Program-made: the position numbers and the translations under genes
Notes under the pieces: generated by a model
What the model was told of the DNA's origin: nothing
The model's input: the letters and a program-made list of their open reading frames with translations, nothing else
The model's database searches: none
Part shown: positions 26,221 to 35,385 of the stretch, in pieces
How the letters are laid out: each line of letters begins with the position of its first letter
Position numbering within the stretch: position 1 is the first letter of the stretch
Source: Lentzea albidocapillata
GTDB taxonomy: Bacteria > Actinomycetota > Actinomycetes > Mycobacteriales > Pseudonocardiaceae
Reading direction: 5' to 3'
NCBI RefSeq assembly: GCF_000719115.1
Contig: NZ_JOEA01000030.1
Span: 95,581-159,580 of the forward strand
Length of the DNA stretch: 64,000 nucleotides

Positions 26221-27456
26221 GTGTCGCGCTCCGCTGCCTTACTCGTCCTGGCGCTCACGTTGTCCGCCTGCGGTTCGTCCGCGGGCGGAGGTGAGAAGCA
26301 GGAGATCACCGTGTGGCTCATGAAGGACACGGCCACCGAGGAGTTTGTGTCGAAGTTCGAGAGCGAGTTCGAACGTGATCACGCGAACCTCGACCTGAAG
26401 ATCCAGATCCAGGAGTGGAACGGCATCACGCAGAAGGTGACCAGTGCTCTGGCCAGCACTGATCCGCCGGACGTGATCGAGGTCGGCAACACCCAGGTCG
26501 CCCAGTACGTGGCCAGCAAGGGTGTCACGGACCTGTCCGCCAAGAAGGCCGAGCTGCAGGGCGACGACTGGATTCCGGGGCTGAGCGAGCCCGGTTCGGT
26601 GGACGGCAAGCAGTTCGGGATCCCGTTCTACGCGGCCAACCGGGTCGTGATCTACCGCACGGACCTGTTCGAGGCCGCCCAGGTCACGCCCCCGAAGACG
26701 CGCGAGGAGTGGCTCGCCGCCACCGCCAAGCTCGACCAGGGGGATCAGCAGGGCATCTACCTGCCCGGCCAGAACTGGTACACGCTGTCCGGATTCGTCT
26801 GGGACGAGGGCGGCGACCTGGCGAAGCAGGACGGCGACAGGTGGAAGGGCTCGCTCAACACGCCGGAGGCGTTGGCGGGCATGGACTTCTACCAGCAGCT
26901 CCAGGCGCTCGGCGACGGTCCGAAGGACTCCGACGAGGCCAAGCCGCAGCAGACGGACGTCGTGGCGGGCGGCAAGGTCGCGCAGTTCATCGCGGTGCCC
27001 GGCGCGGCGAAGCTCGTCACGAAGGCCAACCCGGCGCTGGAGGGCAAGATCGGCTTCTTCCCGATCCCCGGCAGGTCGGCGGACAAGCCCGGCGCGGTGT
27101 TCACCGGCGGCTCCGACCTCATCGTCCCGCTGGCGTCCTCACGCCAGGACGGCGCGTACGAGGTCGTCAAGGCGCTCGCCGGCGAGAAGTGGCAGGTGGA
27201 GCTCGCGAAGGCGATGAACTACGTGCCGAACCGCAAGTCGCTCGCGTCCTCGGTGGCCGGTGATCCCGGCACGGCGGCGATGGCGGCCGGTGCGGCCAAC
27301 GGGTTCGCCACGCCGAACTCGCCGAACTGGGCCGCGGTCGAGGCCCGCAACCCGATCAAGGAGTTCCAGACCGCGGTCCTCACCGGCGCCGATCCCCGCA
27401 CGGCAGCGGCGAAGGCCGACGAAGTGATCACCCAAGCCCTCAACTCCGGCAAATGA
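26221..27456 (+). CDS. dasA: ABC transporter sugar-binding lipoprotein DasA-like
   Basis: A 411-residue extracellular solute-binding protein (family 1). The lipobox LTLSAC anchors it to the membrane. Segments such as ITVWLMKDTA, IQEWNGI, DPPDVIEVGNTQ, YLPGQNWY, FVWDEGGD and FTGGSDLIVP follow Streptomyces DasA closely as I recall it, which binds N,N'-diacetylchitobiose. It starts the dasABCD operon; its stop overlaps dasB (ATGA). The promoter carries a near-consensus DasR site and a CebR-like box. Confidence 0.82.
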   Translation: MSRSAALLVLALTLSACGSSAGGGEKQEITVWLMKDTATEEFVSKFESEFERDHANLDLKIQIQEWNGITQKVTSALASTDPPDVIEVGNTQVAQYVASKGVTDLSAKKAELQGDDWIPGLSEPGSVDGKQFGIPFYAANRVVIYRTDLFEAAQVTPPKTREEWLAATAKLDQGDQQGIYLPGQNWYTLSGFVWDEGGDLAKQDGDRWKGSLNTPEALAGMDFYQQLQALGDGPKDSDEAKPQQTDVVAGGKVAQFIAVPGAAKLVTKANPALEGKIGFFPIPGRSADKPGAVFTGGSDLIVPLASSRQDGAYEVVKALAGEKWQVELAKAMNYVPNRKSLASSVAGDPGTAAMAAGAANGFATPNSPNWAAVEARNPIKEFQTAVLTGADPRTAAAKADEVITQALNSGK

Positions 27457-28397
27457 CGCTCCTCGCCGAGAGGCCGGTGCAGGAGACTGCGCCGGCCCCG
27501 CCGAAGCGCCGCAAACGACCGGTCCTGCCGTACCTCCTGATCGCGCCCACCCTGCTCACCACCGCGTACCTGCTGGTGTACCCGTTGATCCGCAACGTGA
27601 TCATCTCGCTGCAGGAGTTCGGGCTGCCGCAGCTGGTCCGCGGCGACGCGAAGTTCGTCGGTCTCGCGAACTACGTGAAGGTGCTGTCCGACCCCGAGTT
27701 CTGGGCCGTGGTCAGGCGGACGCTGTGGTTCACCGCGATCAACGTCGTGCTGATCATGGTGCTGTCCACGCTGGTAGCGCTGCTGCTCGTCCGCCTCGGC
27801 AAGTGGCTCAGGTTCCTCGTGATGGGCGGGCTCGTGCTCACCTGGGCGACGCCGAGCATCGCGGCGACCACGGTGTTCCAGTGGCTCTTCCAGTCCCGCC
27901 TCGGCGTCGTGAACTGGGCGCTGGTCGCGCTGGGCTTCGAGGAGTACCGCGACTACACGTGGTTCGCGGACGGCGAGGCGACGTTCGGCATCCTCGTGAC
28001 GCTGATCGTCTGGCAGTCGATCCCGTTCGCCGCGCTGTCGCTGTACGCGGCGATGATCACCGTGCCGCAGGAGCTGTACGAGGCCGCGCGCATGGACGGC
28101 GCCGGCGCGTGGCGGGTGTTCTCGACCATCACCTTTCCCATGCTGCGCGCCATGTTCGGGCTGATCACGTGCCTGGAGGTGATCTGGGTCGTCAAGGCGT
28201 TCGTGCAGATCTGGGTGATCAGCCAGGGCGGTCCGGGCCAGGCCACGACGACGCTGCCGGTCTACGCCTTCCAGGTCGCGCAGTCGTTGCAGCGCTACGA
28301 CCTCGGCGCGGCCGTGTCGATGCTCATGGTGCTGCTGCTCGTGCTCGCACTGCTGGCGTACTTCCGCCAGCTCTACCGGCAGGAGCGGGAAGCATGA
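27453..28397 (+). CDS. dasB: ABC transporter permease DasB-like
   Basis: A 314-residue MalF-type permease with six helices. It opens with a Lys/Arg-rich segment and LPYLLIAPTLLTTAYLLVYPLI. The EAA loop is seen in YEAARMDGAGAWRVFSTITFPML, the contact with the ATPase. It overlaps dasA and dasC by four bases each, so the three are co-translated. No ATPase gene is present in the operon, as in Streptomyces, where a shared MsiK ATPase serves this importer (established for that system). Confidence 0.82.
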   Translation: MTLLAERPVQETAPAPPKRRKRPVLPYLLIAPTLLTTAYLLVYPLIRNVIISLQEFGLPQLVRGDAKFVGLANYVKVLSDPEFWAVVRRTLWFTAINVVLIMVLSTLVALLLVRLGKWLRFLVMGGLVLTWATPSIAATTVFQWLFQSRLGVVNWALVALGFEEYRDYTWFADGEATFGILVTLIVWQSIPFAALSLYAAMITVPQELYEAARMDGAGAWRVFSTITFPMLRAMFGLITCLEVIWVVKAFVQIWVISQGGPGQATTTLPVYAFQVAQSLQRYDLGAAVSMLMVLLLVLALLAYFRQLYRQEREA

Positions 28398-29215
28398 TCG
28401 GCCGGATCTCGCGCACCACGGCGGCGCTCGTCGTGTTCGTCCTCTCGGTGTTCCCCGTCTACTGGATGGTGCTCACCGCGTTCAAGCCCACCAAGGACAT
28501 CCAGAGCGCGACACCGACGTTCCTGCCCCTCCCGATCACGTTCGACCACTTCGGCACGGCGATCGCCGCGAAGGGGTTCTTCTCGTTCTGGCGCAACAGC
28601 CTCCTGGTGGCGGGCGGGGCGGTGCTCCTGGCGCTGCTGGTCGCCCTGCTGGCGGCGTTCGCGATCGCCCGGCTGCAGTGGAAGGGCCGCAGGGCGTTCG
28701 TGCTGATGGTGTTCGTCGCGCAGATGACGCCGTGGGAGGCGCTGCTCATCCCGATCTACGTGATCGCCAGGGACACCGGCATGCTCGACACGCTCTGGAT
28801 CCTCACGCTCGTCTACTTCATGATGACGCTGCCGTTCACCATCGTGACGCTGCGCGGGTTCCTCGCCGCCATCCCGGCCGATCTGGAGGAGGCGGCGCAG
28901 GTCGACGGCTGCACGCGCGCGCAGGCGTTCCGCAAGGTCGTGTTCCCGCTGCTCGCACCCGGTCTGCTGGCGACCTCGCTGTTCGGGTTCATCACCGCGT
29001 GGAACGAGTTCGCCTTCGCCAACGTGCTGATCATCAAGGACCAGGACGACCGCACGCTGCCGGTCTGGCTGTCCTCGTTCAACAACACCTTCGGCACCGA
29101 CTGGGGAGCCACCATGGCCGCGTCGACGCTGTTCATGCTGCCGGTGCTGCTGATCTTCATCGTGTTGCAGGGCCGGGTCACCACCGGCATCGTCGGAGGG
29201 GCGGTGAAAGGGTGA
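28394..29215 (+). CDS. dasC: ABC transporter permease DasC-like
   Basis: A 273-residue MalG-type permease, six helices. The reading frame continues upstream, but the ATG overlapping the dasB stop is the natural start. Family marks are VFPVYWMVLTAFKPTKDIQ near the N-terminus and the EAA loop LEEAAQVDGCTRAQAFRKVVFPLL. Its stop overlaps the GTG of the hexosaminidase gene. It should form a heterodimer with DasB for import of chitobiose. Confidence 0.82.
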   Translation: MIGRISRTTAALVVFVLSVFPVYWMVLTAFKPTKDIQSATPTFLPLPITFDHFGTAIAAKGFFSFWRNSLLVAGGAVLLALLVALLAAFAIARLQWKGRRAFVLMVFVAQMTPWEALLIPIYVIARDTGMLDTLWILTLVYFMMTLPFTIVTLRGFLAAIPADLEEAAQVDGCTRAQAFRKVVFPLLAPGLLATSLFGFITAWNEFAFANVLIIKDQDDRTLPVWLSSFNNTFGTDWGATMAASTLFMLPVLLIFIVLQGRVTTGIVGGAVKG

Positions 29216-30633
29216 TCGTTCCACTCCCGACCAGGATCGTGCGCCGCGGCAAGGGGTTCACGCTGGACGACGGCACGAGCGTGCGCGTCACACCCGGAGC
29301 CGAACCCGCGGCGAGACTCCTGCGCGCACTCCTCAGACCCGCCACCGGACTCCCGTTGCCGATCGCCGGCCACGGCCAGATCTTCATCGCCCTGGACGCC
29401 AAGCTCGTCGGACTCGGCGCGGAGGGCTACGCGCTCACGGTCACCGAACACGGCGTCCTCCTGCGCGCCGGCACACCGAACGGCCTGGCGCACGGCGTGC
29501 AGTCCATCCGGCAACTCCTGCCGGCGCAGGCACTCCGGCCGGGCAGGGTGTCCGATGTGGAGTGGACGCTGCCCGGTGTCGACATCCGTGACCTGCCCAG
29601 GTTGCCGTGGCGCGGGTTCATGCTCGACGTGGCCAGGCACTTCCAGCCGGTGCACGTGCTGCGCAGGTTCATCGACCTGATGGCGTTCCACAAGCTCAAC
29701 GTCCTGCACCTGCACCTGACCGACGACCAGGGCTGGCGCATGCCGGTGCCCGCGCACCCACTGCTGACCTCGATCGGCGGCTGGCGCACCGAGACCAACG
29801 GCGACGGCGTCCCGCACGGCGGCACCTACACCCGCACCGAGCTGGAAGGGCTGGTCGCGCACGCGGCCGAACGCGGCATCCGGATCATGCCGGAGATCGA
29901 GATGCCCGGCCACGCCCGCGCGGCACTGGCCGCCTATCCCCATTTGGCCGCCTATCCCGACCTCGGCACAGCGCCGGAACCGCTGCCCGTGTGGACCCGA
30001 TGGGGCATCAGCGACGCGGCGTTCGGCATGCACGCGATCGGTTTCGTCCGCGAGGTGCTGGCGGAGGTGCTGGAGGTGTTCCCCAGCGAGCATGTTCACC
30101 TCGGCGGTGACGAATGCCTGCTACCGGAGGACGTGCACGGCCAGTTCCTCCGTCAGGCGAGCAACTACCTGCTCGACCGGGGCCGCGTGCCGGCCGCGTG
30201 GGAACCGAGCGGCGACCAACGTTGCGTCCTCATGCCGTGGAAGGACGAAACCCAGGCGGTCAAGGCACTGGACCAGGGCCAGCCCGTCGTGATGGCCCCG
30301 CACACCTCCACCTACCTCGACTACCCGCAGTCGGACGGCCCGCACGAACCACCCGGCCAGCCCGGGTTCGTCGTGACGGCTCGCGACGTCTACCACGTGC
30401 CGCTGCCCGACGGCGTGCTCGGCGCCCAGTGCCAGCTGTGGACCGAGCACGTTCGCTCCCGTGACCACCTGGAGTACCTGGCATTTCCCCGTCTTGCCGC
30501 GCTGGCCGACACCCTGTGGTCCCAGCGCCCCGAGTGGGAGGGCTTCACCACCCGGATGCGCCTCCACTCGTCCAGGCTCGCCGCCTTGTCCGTCCCTGCC
30601 GAAATGAGGAGAGAACGTTGCGAGCACTCCTAG
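29212..30633 (+). CDS. dasD: Intracellular beta-N-acetylhexosaminidase (GH20), DasD-like
   Basis: A 473-residue GH20 enzyme that splits chitobiose to N-acetylglucosamine. The N-terminal domain (about 1-115) is GH20b-like; the TIM barrel follows with GFMLDVARHFQPV, LHLHLTDDQGWR and VHLGGDEC, where Asp300-Glu301 are the catalytic pair for substrate-assisted hydrolysis. There is no signal peptide, so it acts on imported sugar. The GTG overlaps the dasC stop. Its last 16 bases overlap the start of the secreted GH16 gene. Confidence 0.88.
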   Translation: MIVPLPTRIVRRGKGFTLDDGTSVRVTPGAEPAARLLRALLRPATGLPLPIAGHGQIFIALDAKLVGLGAEGYALTVTEHGVLLRAGTPNGLAHGVQSIRQLLPAQALRPGRVSDVEWTLPGVDIRDLPRLPWRGFMLDVARHFQPVHVLRRFIDLMAFHKLNVLHLHLTDDQGWRMPVPAHPLLTSIGGWRTETNGDGVPHGGTYTRTELEGLVAHAAERGIRIMPEIEMPGHARAALAAYPHLAAYPDLGTAPEPLPVWTRWGISDAAFGMHAIGFVREVLAEVLEVFPSEHVHLGGDECLLPEDVHGQFLRQASNYLLDRGRVPAAWEPSGDQRCVLMPWKDETQAVKALDQGQPVVMAPHTSTYLDYPQSDGPHEPPGQPGFVVTARDVYHVPLPDGVLGAQCQLWTEHVRSRDHLEYLAFPRLAALADTLWSQRPEWEGFTTRMRLHSSRLAALSVPAEMRRERCEHS

Positions 30634-31985
30634 CCGCGTCCTGCGCGGCACTGGCGGTGGCCGCGCTGGCCGTCGCACCGAACGCGTTCGCCGCCGACGC
30701 GATCACCGCCCAGTACCGGACCAGCGCGTCCGGTGCGACCACCGACCAGGCCGAACCGTGGTTCAAGCTGGTCAACTCGGGCAGCACCAGCGTGCCGCTG
30801 TCCGACGTGAAGATCCGCTACTACTTCAAGAGCGACACCCCGGACGTCGGCTACCGGTTCGCCTGCTCGTGGGCCGTGCGCGGCTGCGGGAACGTGACCG
30901 GCCAGTTCGGCACCCTGACCGGCGGCCCGGCCGACCGCTACCTGGAGGTCGGCTTCACCTCCGGCGCCGGCTCGCTGAACCCCGGCGCCGACTCCGGCGA
31001 CCTGCAACTCCGCTTCTACCGCACCAACTGGGGCCCGATCGCCCAGTCCGACGACTACTCGTTCCGCAACCAGAGCTCCTACTCGGCGTGGAACAACATC
31101 ACGGTCTACCGCGGCAGCACGTTGCTGTGGGGCACCCCGCCCGGCGGCAGCCCGCCCACCACCACGACCACCACGACGACGGCACCGAACCCCAACGGCC
31201 CCAAGCTGTTCGACGACTTCTCCTACAACAACTCGAGCGACTCGCGGATCGGCCAGCGCGGCTGGACCGTCCGGTCGGGCGGTGGCGGCCCCGGTGTCCC
31301 CGGCGCCGAATGGGACGCCTCGCGCGTCACGTTCCCGACGGTCGACGGCCAGAAGGTCATGCGCCTCGACTCGTGGAACAACGGCTCCGCGGCGAAGCAG
31401 ACCGAGATGTACCACCAGCGCAAGTTCTTCGAGGGCACCTACGCGTCCAGGGTGAAGTTCAGCGACGCGCCGGTGTTCGGCCCGGACGGTGACCACGTCG
31501 TGCAGACGTTCTTCACCATCACCCCGCTCGACGCGCCGATGGCCCCGAACTACGGCGAGATCGACTTCGAGTACCTGCCCAACGGCGGCTGGGGTGAGCC
31601 GGCCAACGTCATGTTCGAGACCACGTGGGAGACCTACCAGAACGAGCCGTGGGTCGCCGACAACATCCACAACGAACAGCGGCAGAGCTACCACGGCTGG
31701 CACGACCTCGTCTTCCAGGTCGCGAACGGCCGGGTGAAGTACTACATCGACGGCAACCTGGTCGCCGACCACGGCGACAAGTACTACCCGGAGACGCCGA
31801 TGTCGATCAACTTCAACCTGTGGTTCATCTCGGGCGGCCTGCAGGGCAGCAGTGCCGAGCGGGCCTACCAGCAGGAGGTCGACTACGTGTACTTCGCCAA
31901 GGACCAGGTGCTGAGCCCGGCCCAGGTGAGGACGGCGGTGCAGGACTACCGCAACGCGGGCGTCACGCACACCGACAACGTCTGA
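30618..31985 (+). CDS. Secreted GH16-type glycanase with CBM3
   Basis: A 455-residue exported enzyme. I chose a TTG at 30618 (after AGGAGAG), which lies inside the end of dasD and starts a clear signal peptide (LLAASCAALAVAALAV...AFA). Residues about 30-175 form a CBM3-like cellulose-binding module (WFKLVNSGSTSVPLSDVKIRYYF). A Pro/Thr linker leads to a GH16 catalytic domain (about 200-455) with the nucleophile/acid motif GEIDFEYLP (ExDxE). It likely cuts a beta-glucan on plant or fungal walls. Translational coupling to dasD puts it under the same control. Confidence 0.82.
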   Translation: MRALLAASCAALAVAALAVAPNAFAADAITAQYRTSASGATTDQAEPWFKLVNSGSTSVPLSDVKIRYYFKSDTPDVGYRFACSWAVRGCGNVTGQFGTLTGGPADRYLEVGFTSGAGSLNPGADSGDLQLRFYRTNWGPIAQSDDYSFRNQSSYSAWNNITVYRGSTLLWGTPPGGSPPTTTTTTTTAPNPNGPKLFDDFSYNNSSDSRIGQRGWTVRSGGGGPGVPGAEWDASRVTFPTVDGQKVMRLDSWNNGSAAKQTEMYHQRKFFEGTYASRVKFSDAPVFGPDGDHVVQTFFTITPLDAPMAPNYGEIDFEYLPNGGWGEPANVMFETTWETYQNEPWVADNIHNEQRQSYHGWHDLVFQVANGRVKYYIDGNLVADHGDKYYPETPMSINFNLWFISGGLQGSSAERAYQQEVDYVYFAKDQVLSPAQVRTAVQDYRNAGVTHTDNV

Positions 31986-31989
31986 CCAC

Positions 31990-32025
31990 CGACGGGCCCC
32001 AGGCACGTGTGCCTGGGGCCCGTCG
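31990..32025 (+). terminator. Terminator of the das operon
   Basis: A 17-bp perfect stem (31990-32006 with 32009-32025) closed by a two-base gap in sequence, 4 bp after the GH16 gene stop. It is one of the strongest hairpins in the window. Confidence 0.75.
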
Positions 32026-32089
32026 CGGTCCTGGACACCTGACAACTATTTCCGGACAATCGGCGCCGTTCATCTCTCGAAGGAGTGCA

Positions 32090-34900
32090 GTGCCGCGCCG
32101 GGAAAGTCCGCTGGAACGTGATGGGTCCTCTCTCGTCGATTTCGCGGTCGACCTGCGGTTGCTCAGAGACAAGGCGAACGCCCCGACCTATCGGGAACTG
32201 GCCAGGCTGACGCACTACTCGGCATCGGCCCTGTCCGACGCGGCCGGCGGGAAAAGGCTGCCCAGCCTCGCGGTCACGCGGGCGTTCGTGCAGGCCTGCG
32301 GCGGCGACGAGGATGAATGGGAGCAGCGCTGGCATTCGCTGGCGGCCGAGGAGAGGAACGCCACTCCCGCTCCTTCCGAGGAGAGCGGAGAACCGCCTTA
32401 TCGCGGTTTGCCCGCCTACGGGGTCGCGGACGCCGAACGGTTCTTCGGACGCGAGAAACTGGTGGCGGATCTGGAACTCCGCCTGGCGCGGAACCGATTT
32501 CTCGCCGTGTTCGGCCCGTCCGGATCGGGCAAGTCGTCGGTGTTGCGGGCAGGCCTCGTTCCCCGGCTGCCCGGCCCCGTCCTGCTCTTCACACCGGGAG
32601 CGCACCCTCTCGAAGAACTGGCCGTGCAGCTGGCCCGCGCCGCAGGCCTGAGCGCGCCGTCCGTCCACGGCGATCTCGTCGCCCATCCGGACGGCGTGGC
32701 GTTGCTCGTGCGGCAGCTCGACGGCGAACCGGTGCTGGTCGTCGACCAGTTCGAGGAGGTCTTCACCCTGTGTCAGGACCAGGAGGAGCGGGAACGGTTC
32801 CTGACCGTGCTCCTGGCCGCGAGGACGAGCGCCCGTGTGCTGATCGGCGTGCGAGCCGACTTCTACGCCCGCTGCGGCGTCCACGCCGGACTGGTCGAGG
32901 CCATGCAGGACGCGATGGTCACGGTCGGCCCGATGACACCGGACGAACTGCGGCGCTGCATCGTCCAGCCCGCCCGCGCCGCGCAGTGCACGGTCGACAA
33001 CGCCCTGGTCGCCACGCTCGTCAGCGAGGTGCACGGCCACGCGGGCATGCTGCCGTTGCTGTCCCACGCGCTGCTGGAGACGTGGCGCAGGCGTCAGGGC
33101 AACGCGCTGACCACGGCCGCCTTCCAGCACGCCGGCGGCCTGCAAGGCGCTCTGGCACAGAGCGCCGACGCGGTGTTCGACCGGTTCGACGAGGAGGGGC
33201 AGGAGATCGCCAGGGCGTTGTTCCTGCGGCTGTCCGCCCTCGGCGACGGCACCGAGGACACCAAACGCCGCGTCACCATGGCCGAGATCGACGACGACGC
33301 CGCCATGACCACCGTCCTGGAAAGCCTGACCGCCGCACGGCTCCTGACCCGCACCCGTGAAGGTGTCGAGATCACGCACGAGGCGCTGATCCGCTCGTGG
33401 CCCCGGCTGCGCGACTGGCTGGCGCACGACCGTGACGGACAACGGCTGCATCGCGAGCTGACGGAGGCGACGGCGACGTGGGAACGGCACGGACGTGATC
33501 GCGGTTCGCTGCTGCGCGGCGCACGGCTCGAAGTGCTGGCGGACTGGTCGTGGGAGAGCAATCCGCCACTGAACGGCAACGAGCAGACGTTCCTCGATGA
33601 AAGCGTTGCCGCAGACGACGAGGAGTACTCGCGCACGCAGCGCACTGCTCGGCGGTCGCGCACGTTCATGCTGCTCCAGGGAGCTTTGGCGCTGCTGATC
33701 GTCGTGTTGCTGAGCCTGCTCACCTTCAGGAGCTATTCCGACGAACGCGCGGGGACCGTCGCGCGGGCGAACACGGCCGCGAATGAGGCCATGCAGCTCG
33801 CCGGCACCAGCCCCGAACTGGCCGCGCACGTCGCGCTCGCCGGATACCAGCTGAACAAGTCGCCGGCGACGCAGGACGCGCTCATCCAGTCCACCGCCAT
33901 GGCGACAGGCGTCGTGGCCGGAAAGGACGGTGAGACGGTCGCCGAGATGCCGAACACGCCCTCCGTGCGGCAGAACGTGGCCCTCGGCGTCGCTCCCGCC
34001 GATGTGCTCACGAACCAGGCGGCGGACACCACGCGGGTTCCCGGCCTCGGGGAACCGTTGCGCGGGGGCGTCCAGGCGAGCGCGGACCGGGAGCGCAAGC
34101 ACTTCGCGACCGTCGATCGTGAGCAGGTCGTCCGGCTGTGGTCTTCGGGCGGGGAGCTCGCGACGCTTCCTGGACGGTTCTCCAGCACCGCTTTCAGCCT
34201 GGACGGGCAGACGCTCCTGACCTCCGGTGACACCTCGACCGCGTTGTGGAGCGTGGCGGATCCCCGTGCTCCCCGGCTCCTCGCCACGGTGCCGGGTGGC
34301 CGCGGTGTCCTGTCCACTTCGGACACCATGGTCTCGGACATGCTGATCACCGTGGAAGGCGCGGTGATCCACGTCTGGAGGACTGCGGATCTTTCGGCAC
34401 CGTTGCGGGACATCGCCCATTCCGGCGGAGCACCGGTCAGCTTCGGGCATCTGACCGGCAGCCCCGGATTCCTCCTGACGGGTGGTGCCGCAGGCGAAGT
34501 GAGGGTCTGGAGCCTGCACGACGGCCGGGAGCGGCACGCCGCTGTCGCGCACAGCGGTCCGGTGACCGCCATCGCCGCCAACGGGCAACGTCAGTGGGCC
34601 AGCACGGGCGACGACGGGCGCGTCTTCGTGTGGGACCTGTTCAAGAAGGGCGCCGAGTTCACCAGCGACAAGATCGTGAAGATGGAGTTCCGCGGCACGT
34701 CGCTGATGACCGCCGGCGAGGACACCACGCTGAGGCAATGGCACCTCGACCCGCAGAACGCGGCCTACGCCGTGTGCAACGAGGTCTCCGGCCTCCGGAT
34801 CTCCCGCGAGGAGTGGAACCGGTACCTCGACGGCTGGCCACACCTGACGTCGCCCTGCCCGGGCAACCTCGTCCTGCCCACGACGACAGCGCGCAACTGA
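32090..34900 (+). CDS. HTH / STAND NTPase / WD40 protein
   Basis: A 936-residue signalling protein. An N-terminal helix-turn-helix of XRE type (about 20-70: TYRELARLTHYSASALSDAAGGKRLPS) is followed by a STAND-class NTPase (nSTAND1): Walker A GPSGSGKSS (142-150) and Walker B VLVVDQFEE (about 215-223), with an LxxLPLLSHALLETW segment typical of the group. A membrane helix lies at about 525-547, and the C-terminus has a degenerate WD40 propeller (VRVWSLHDG, VFVWDLFKKG). The start is a GTG after AAGGAG. STAND proteins work as switches triggered by ligand binding; the target here is unknown. Confidence 0.82.
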   Translation: MPRRESPLERDGSSLVDFAVDLRLLRDKANAPTYRELARLTHYSASALSDAAGGKRLPSLAVTRAFVQACGGDEDEWEQRWHSLAAEERNATPAPSEESGEPPYRGLPAYGVADAERFFGREKLVADLELRLARNRFLAVFGPSGSGKSSVLRAGLVPRLPGPVLLFTPGAHPLEELAVQLARAAGLSAPSVHGDLVAHPDGVALLVRQLDGEPVLVVDQFEEVFTLCQDQEERERFLTVLLAARTSARVLIGVRADFYARCGVHAGLVEAMQDAMVTVGPMTPDELRRCIVQPARAAQCTVDNALVATLVSEVHGHAGMLPLLSHALLETWRRRQGNALTTAAFQHAGGLQGALAQSADAVFDRFDEEGQEIARALFLRLSALGDGTEDTKRRVTMAEIDDDAAMTTVLESLTAARLLTRTREGVEITHEALIRSWPRLRDWLAHDRDGQRLHRELTEATATWERHGRDRGSLLRGARLEVLADWSWESNPPLNGNEQTFLDESVAADDEEYSRTQRTARRSRTFMLLQGALALLIVVLLSLLTFRSYSDERAGTVARANTAANEAMQLAGTSPELAAHVALAGYQLNKSPATQDALIQSTAMATGVVAGKDGETVAEMPNTPSVRQNVALGVAPADVLTNQAADTTRVPGLGEPLRGGVQASADRERKHFATVDREQVVRLWSSGGELATLPGRFSSTAFSLDGQTLLTSGDTSTALWSVADPRAPRLLATVPGGRGVLSTSDTMVSDMLITVEGAVIHVWRTADLSAPLRDIAHSGGAPVSFGHLTGSPGFLLTGGAAGEVRVWSLHDGRERHAAVAHSGPVTAIAANGQRQWASTGDDGRVFVWDLFKKGAEFTSDKIVKMEFRGTSLMTAGEDTTLRQWHLDPQNAAYAVCNEVSGLRISREEWNRYLDGWPHLTSPCPGNLVLPTTTARN

Positions 34901-34907
34901 GCCTGGA

Positions 34908-35309
34908 TCAGGTACCGGTCACGGAATCGCAGCTCACCGTCTCGCCGGGCTTCCCGGTCGCGGACGCGAGCTCCTTCACCCCGTCCAGCAGGATGCGGCA
35001 CGTCAGCACCTGGCCGGCCTTGGGCGTGGCGGAGACCTGAGCCCTCTCGCCGGCGTTGATCACGACCTCGAACGTCCACGGCAGCGGCTTCTCGGTGGTG
35101 ATGACCTGCGGTGTCTCGTTGCGGTAGCGCGTGGCCGACTCGGAGTACGTCACCTCCACGAGTGTCTCGGCGGGCTCCGCCGACACCTCGTAGGTGATGG
35201 CCCAGGCCTTGCCGGTCAGCGTCTTCCAGCCGCCGTAGTGGTTCACCAGCAGCACGGTTCCGCCGCCCACCACGGCCAGTACGGCGAGGACGACCACGAG
35301 CGTCTTCAT
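34908..35309 (-). CDS. MmpS-like membrane-anchored protein
   Basis: A 133-residue protein with one N-terminal transmembrane helix (LVVVLAVLAVVGGGTVLLV) and an outside domain containing ITYEVSAEPAETLVEVTYSES and LTCRILLDGVKEL, the pattern of actinobacterial MmpS family proteins. MmpS partners MmpL lipid exporters in mycobacteria, but no mmpL is adjacent here. The ATG at 35309 was chosen because the helix follows directly. It is transcribed toward the STAND gene, and kstR lies downstream of its promoter side in the same direction. Confidence 0.6.
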   Translation of the reverse strand: MKTLVVVLAVLAVVGGGTVLLVNHYGGWKTLTGKAWAITYEVSAEPAETLVEVTYSESATRYRNETPQVITTEKPLPWTFEVVINAGERAQVSATPKAGQVLTCRILLDGVKELASATGKPGETVSCDSVTGT

Positions 35310-35385
35310 AGGACAGACGGTAGTGGTGGGCGTGTGCGCCTGCATCGTTCGGCGGTGTGACTCGCGGGTCATCCCGCAGGACGAC

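Noticed and set aside
31946..34843. 965-residue open frame opposite the STAND gene
   Set aside because: No motif and biased composition; the plus frame has Walker motifs.
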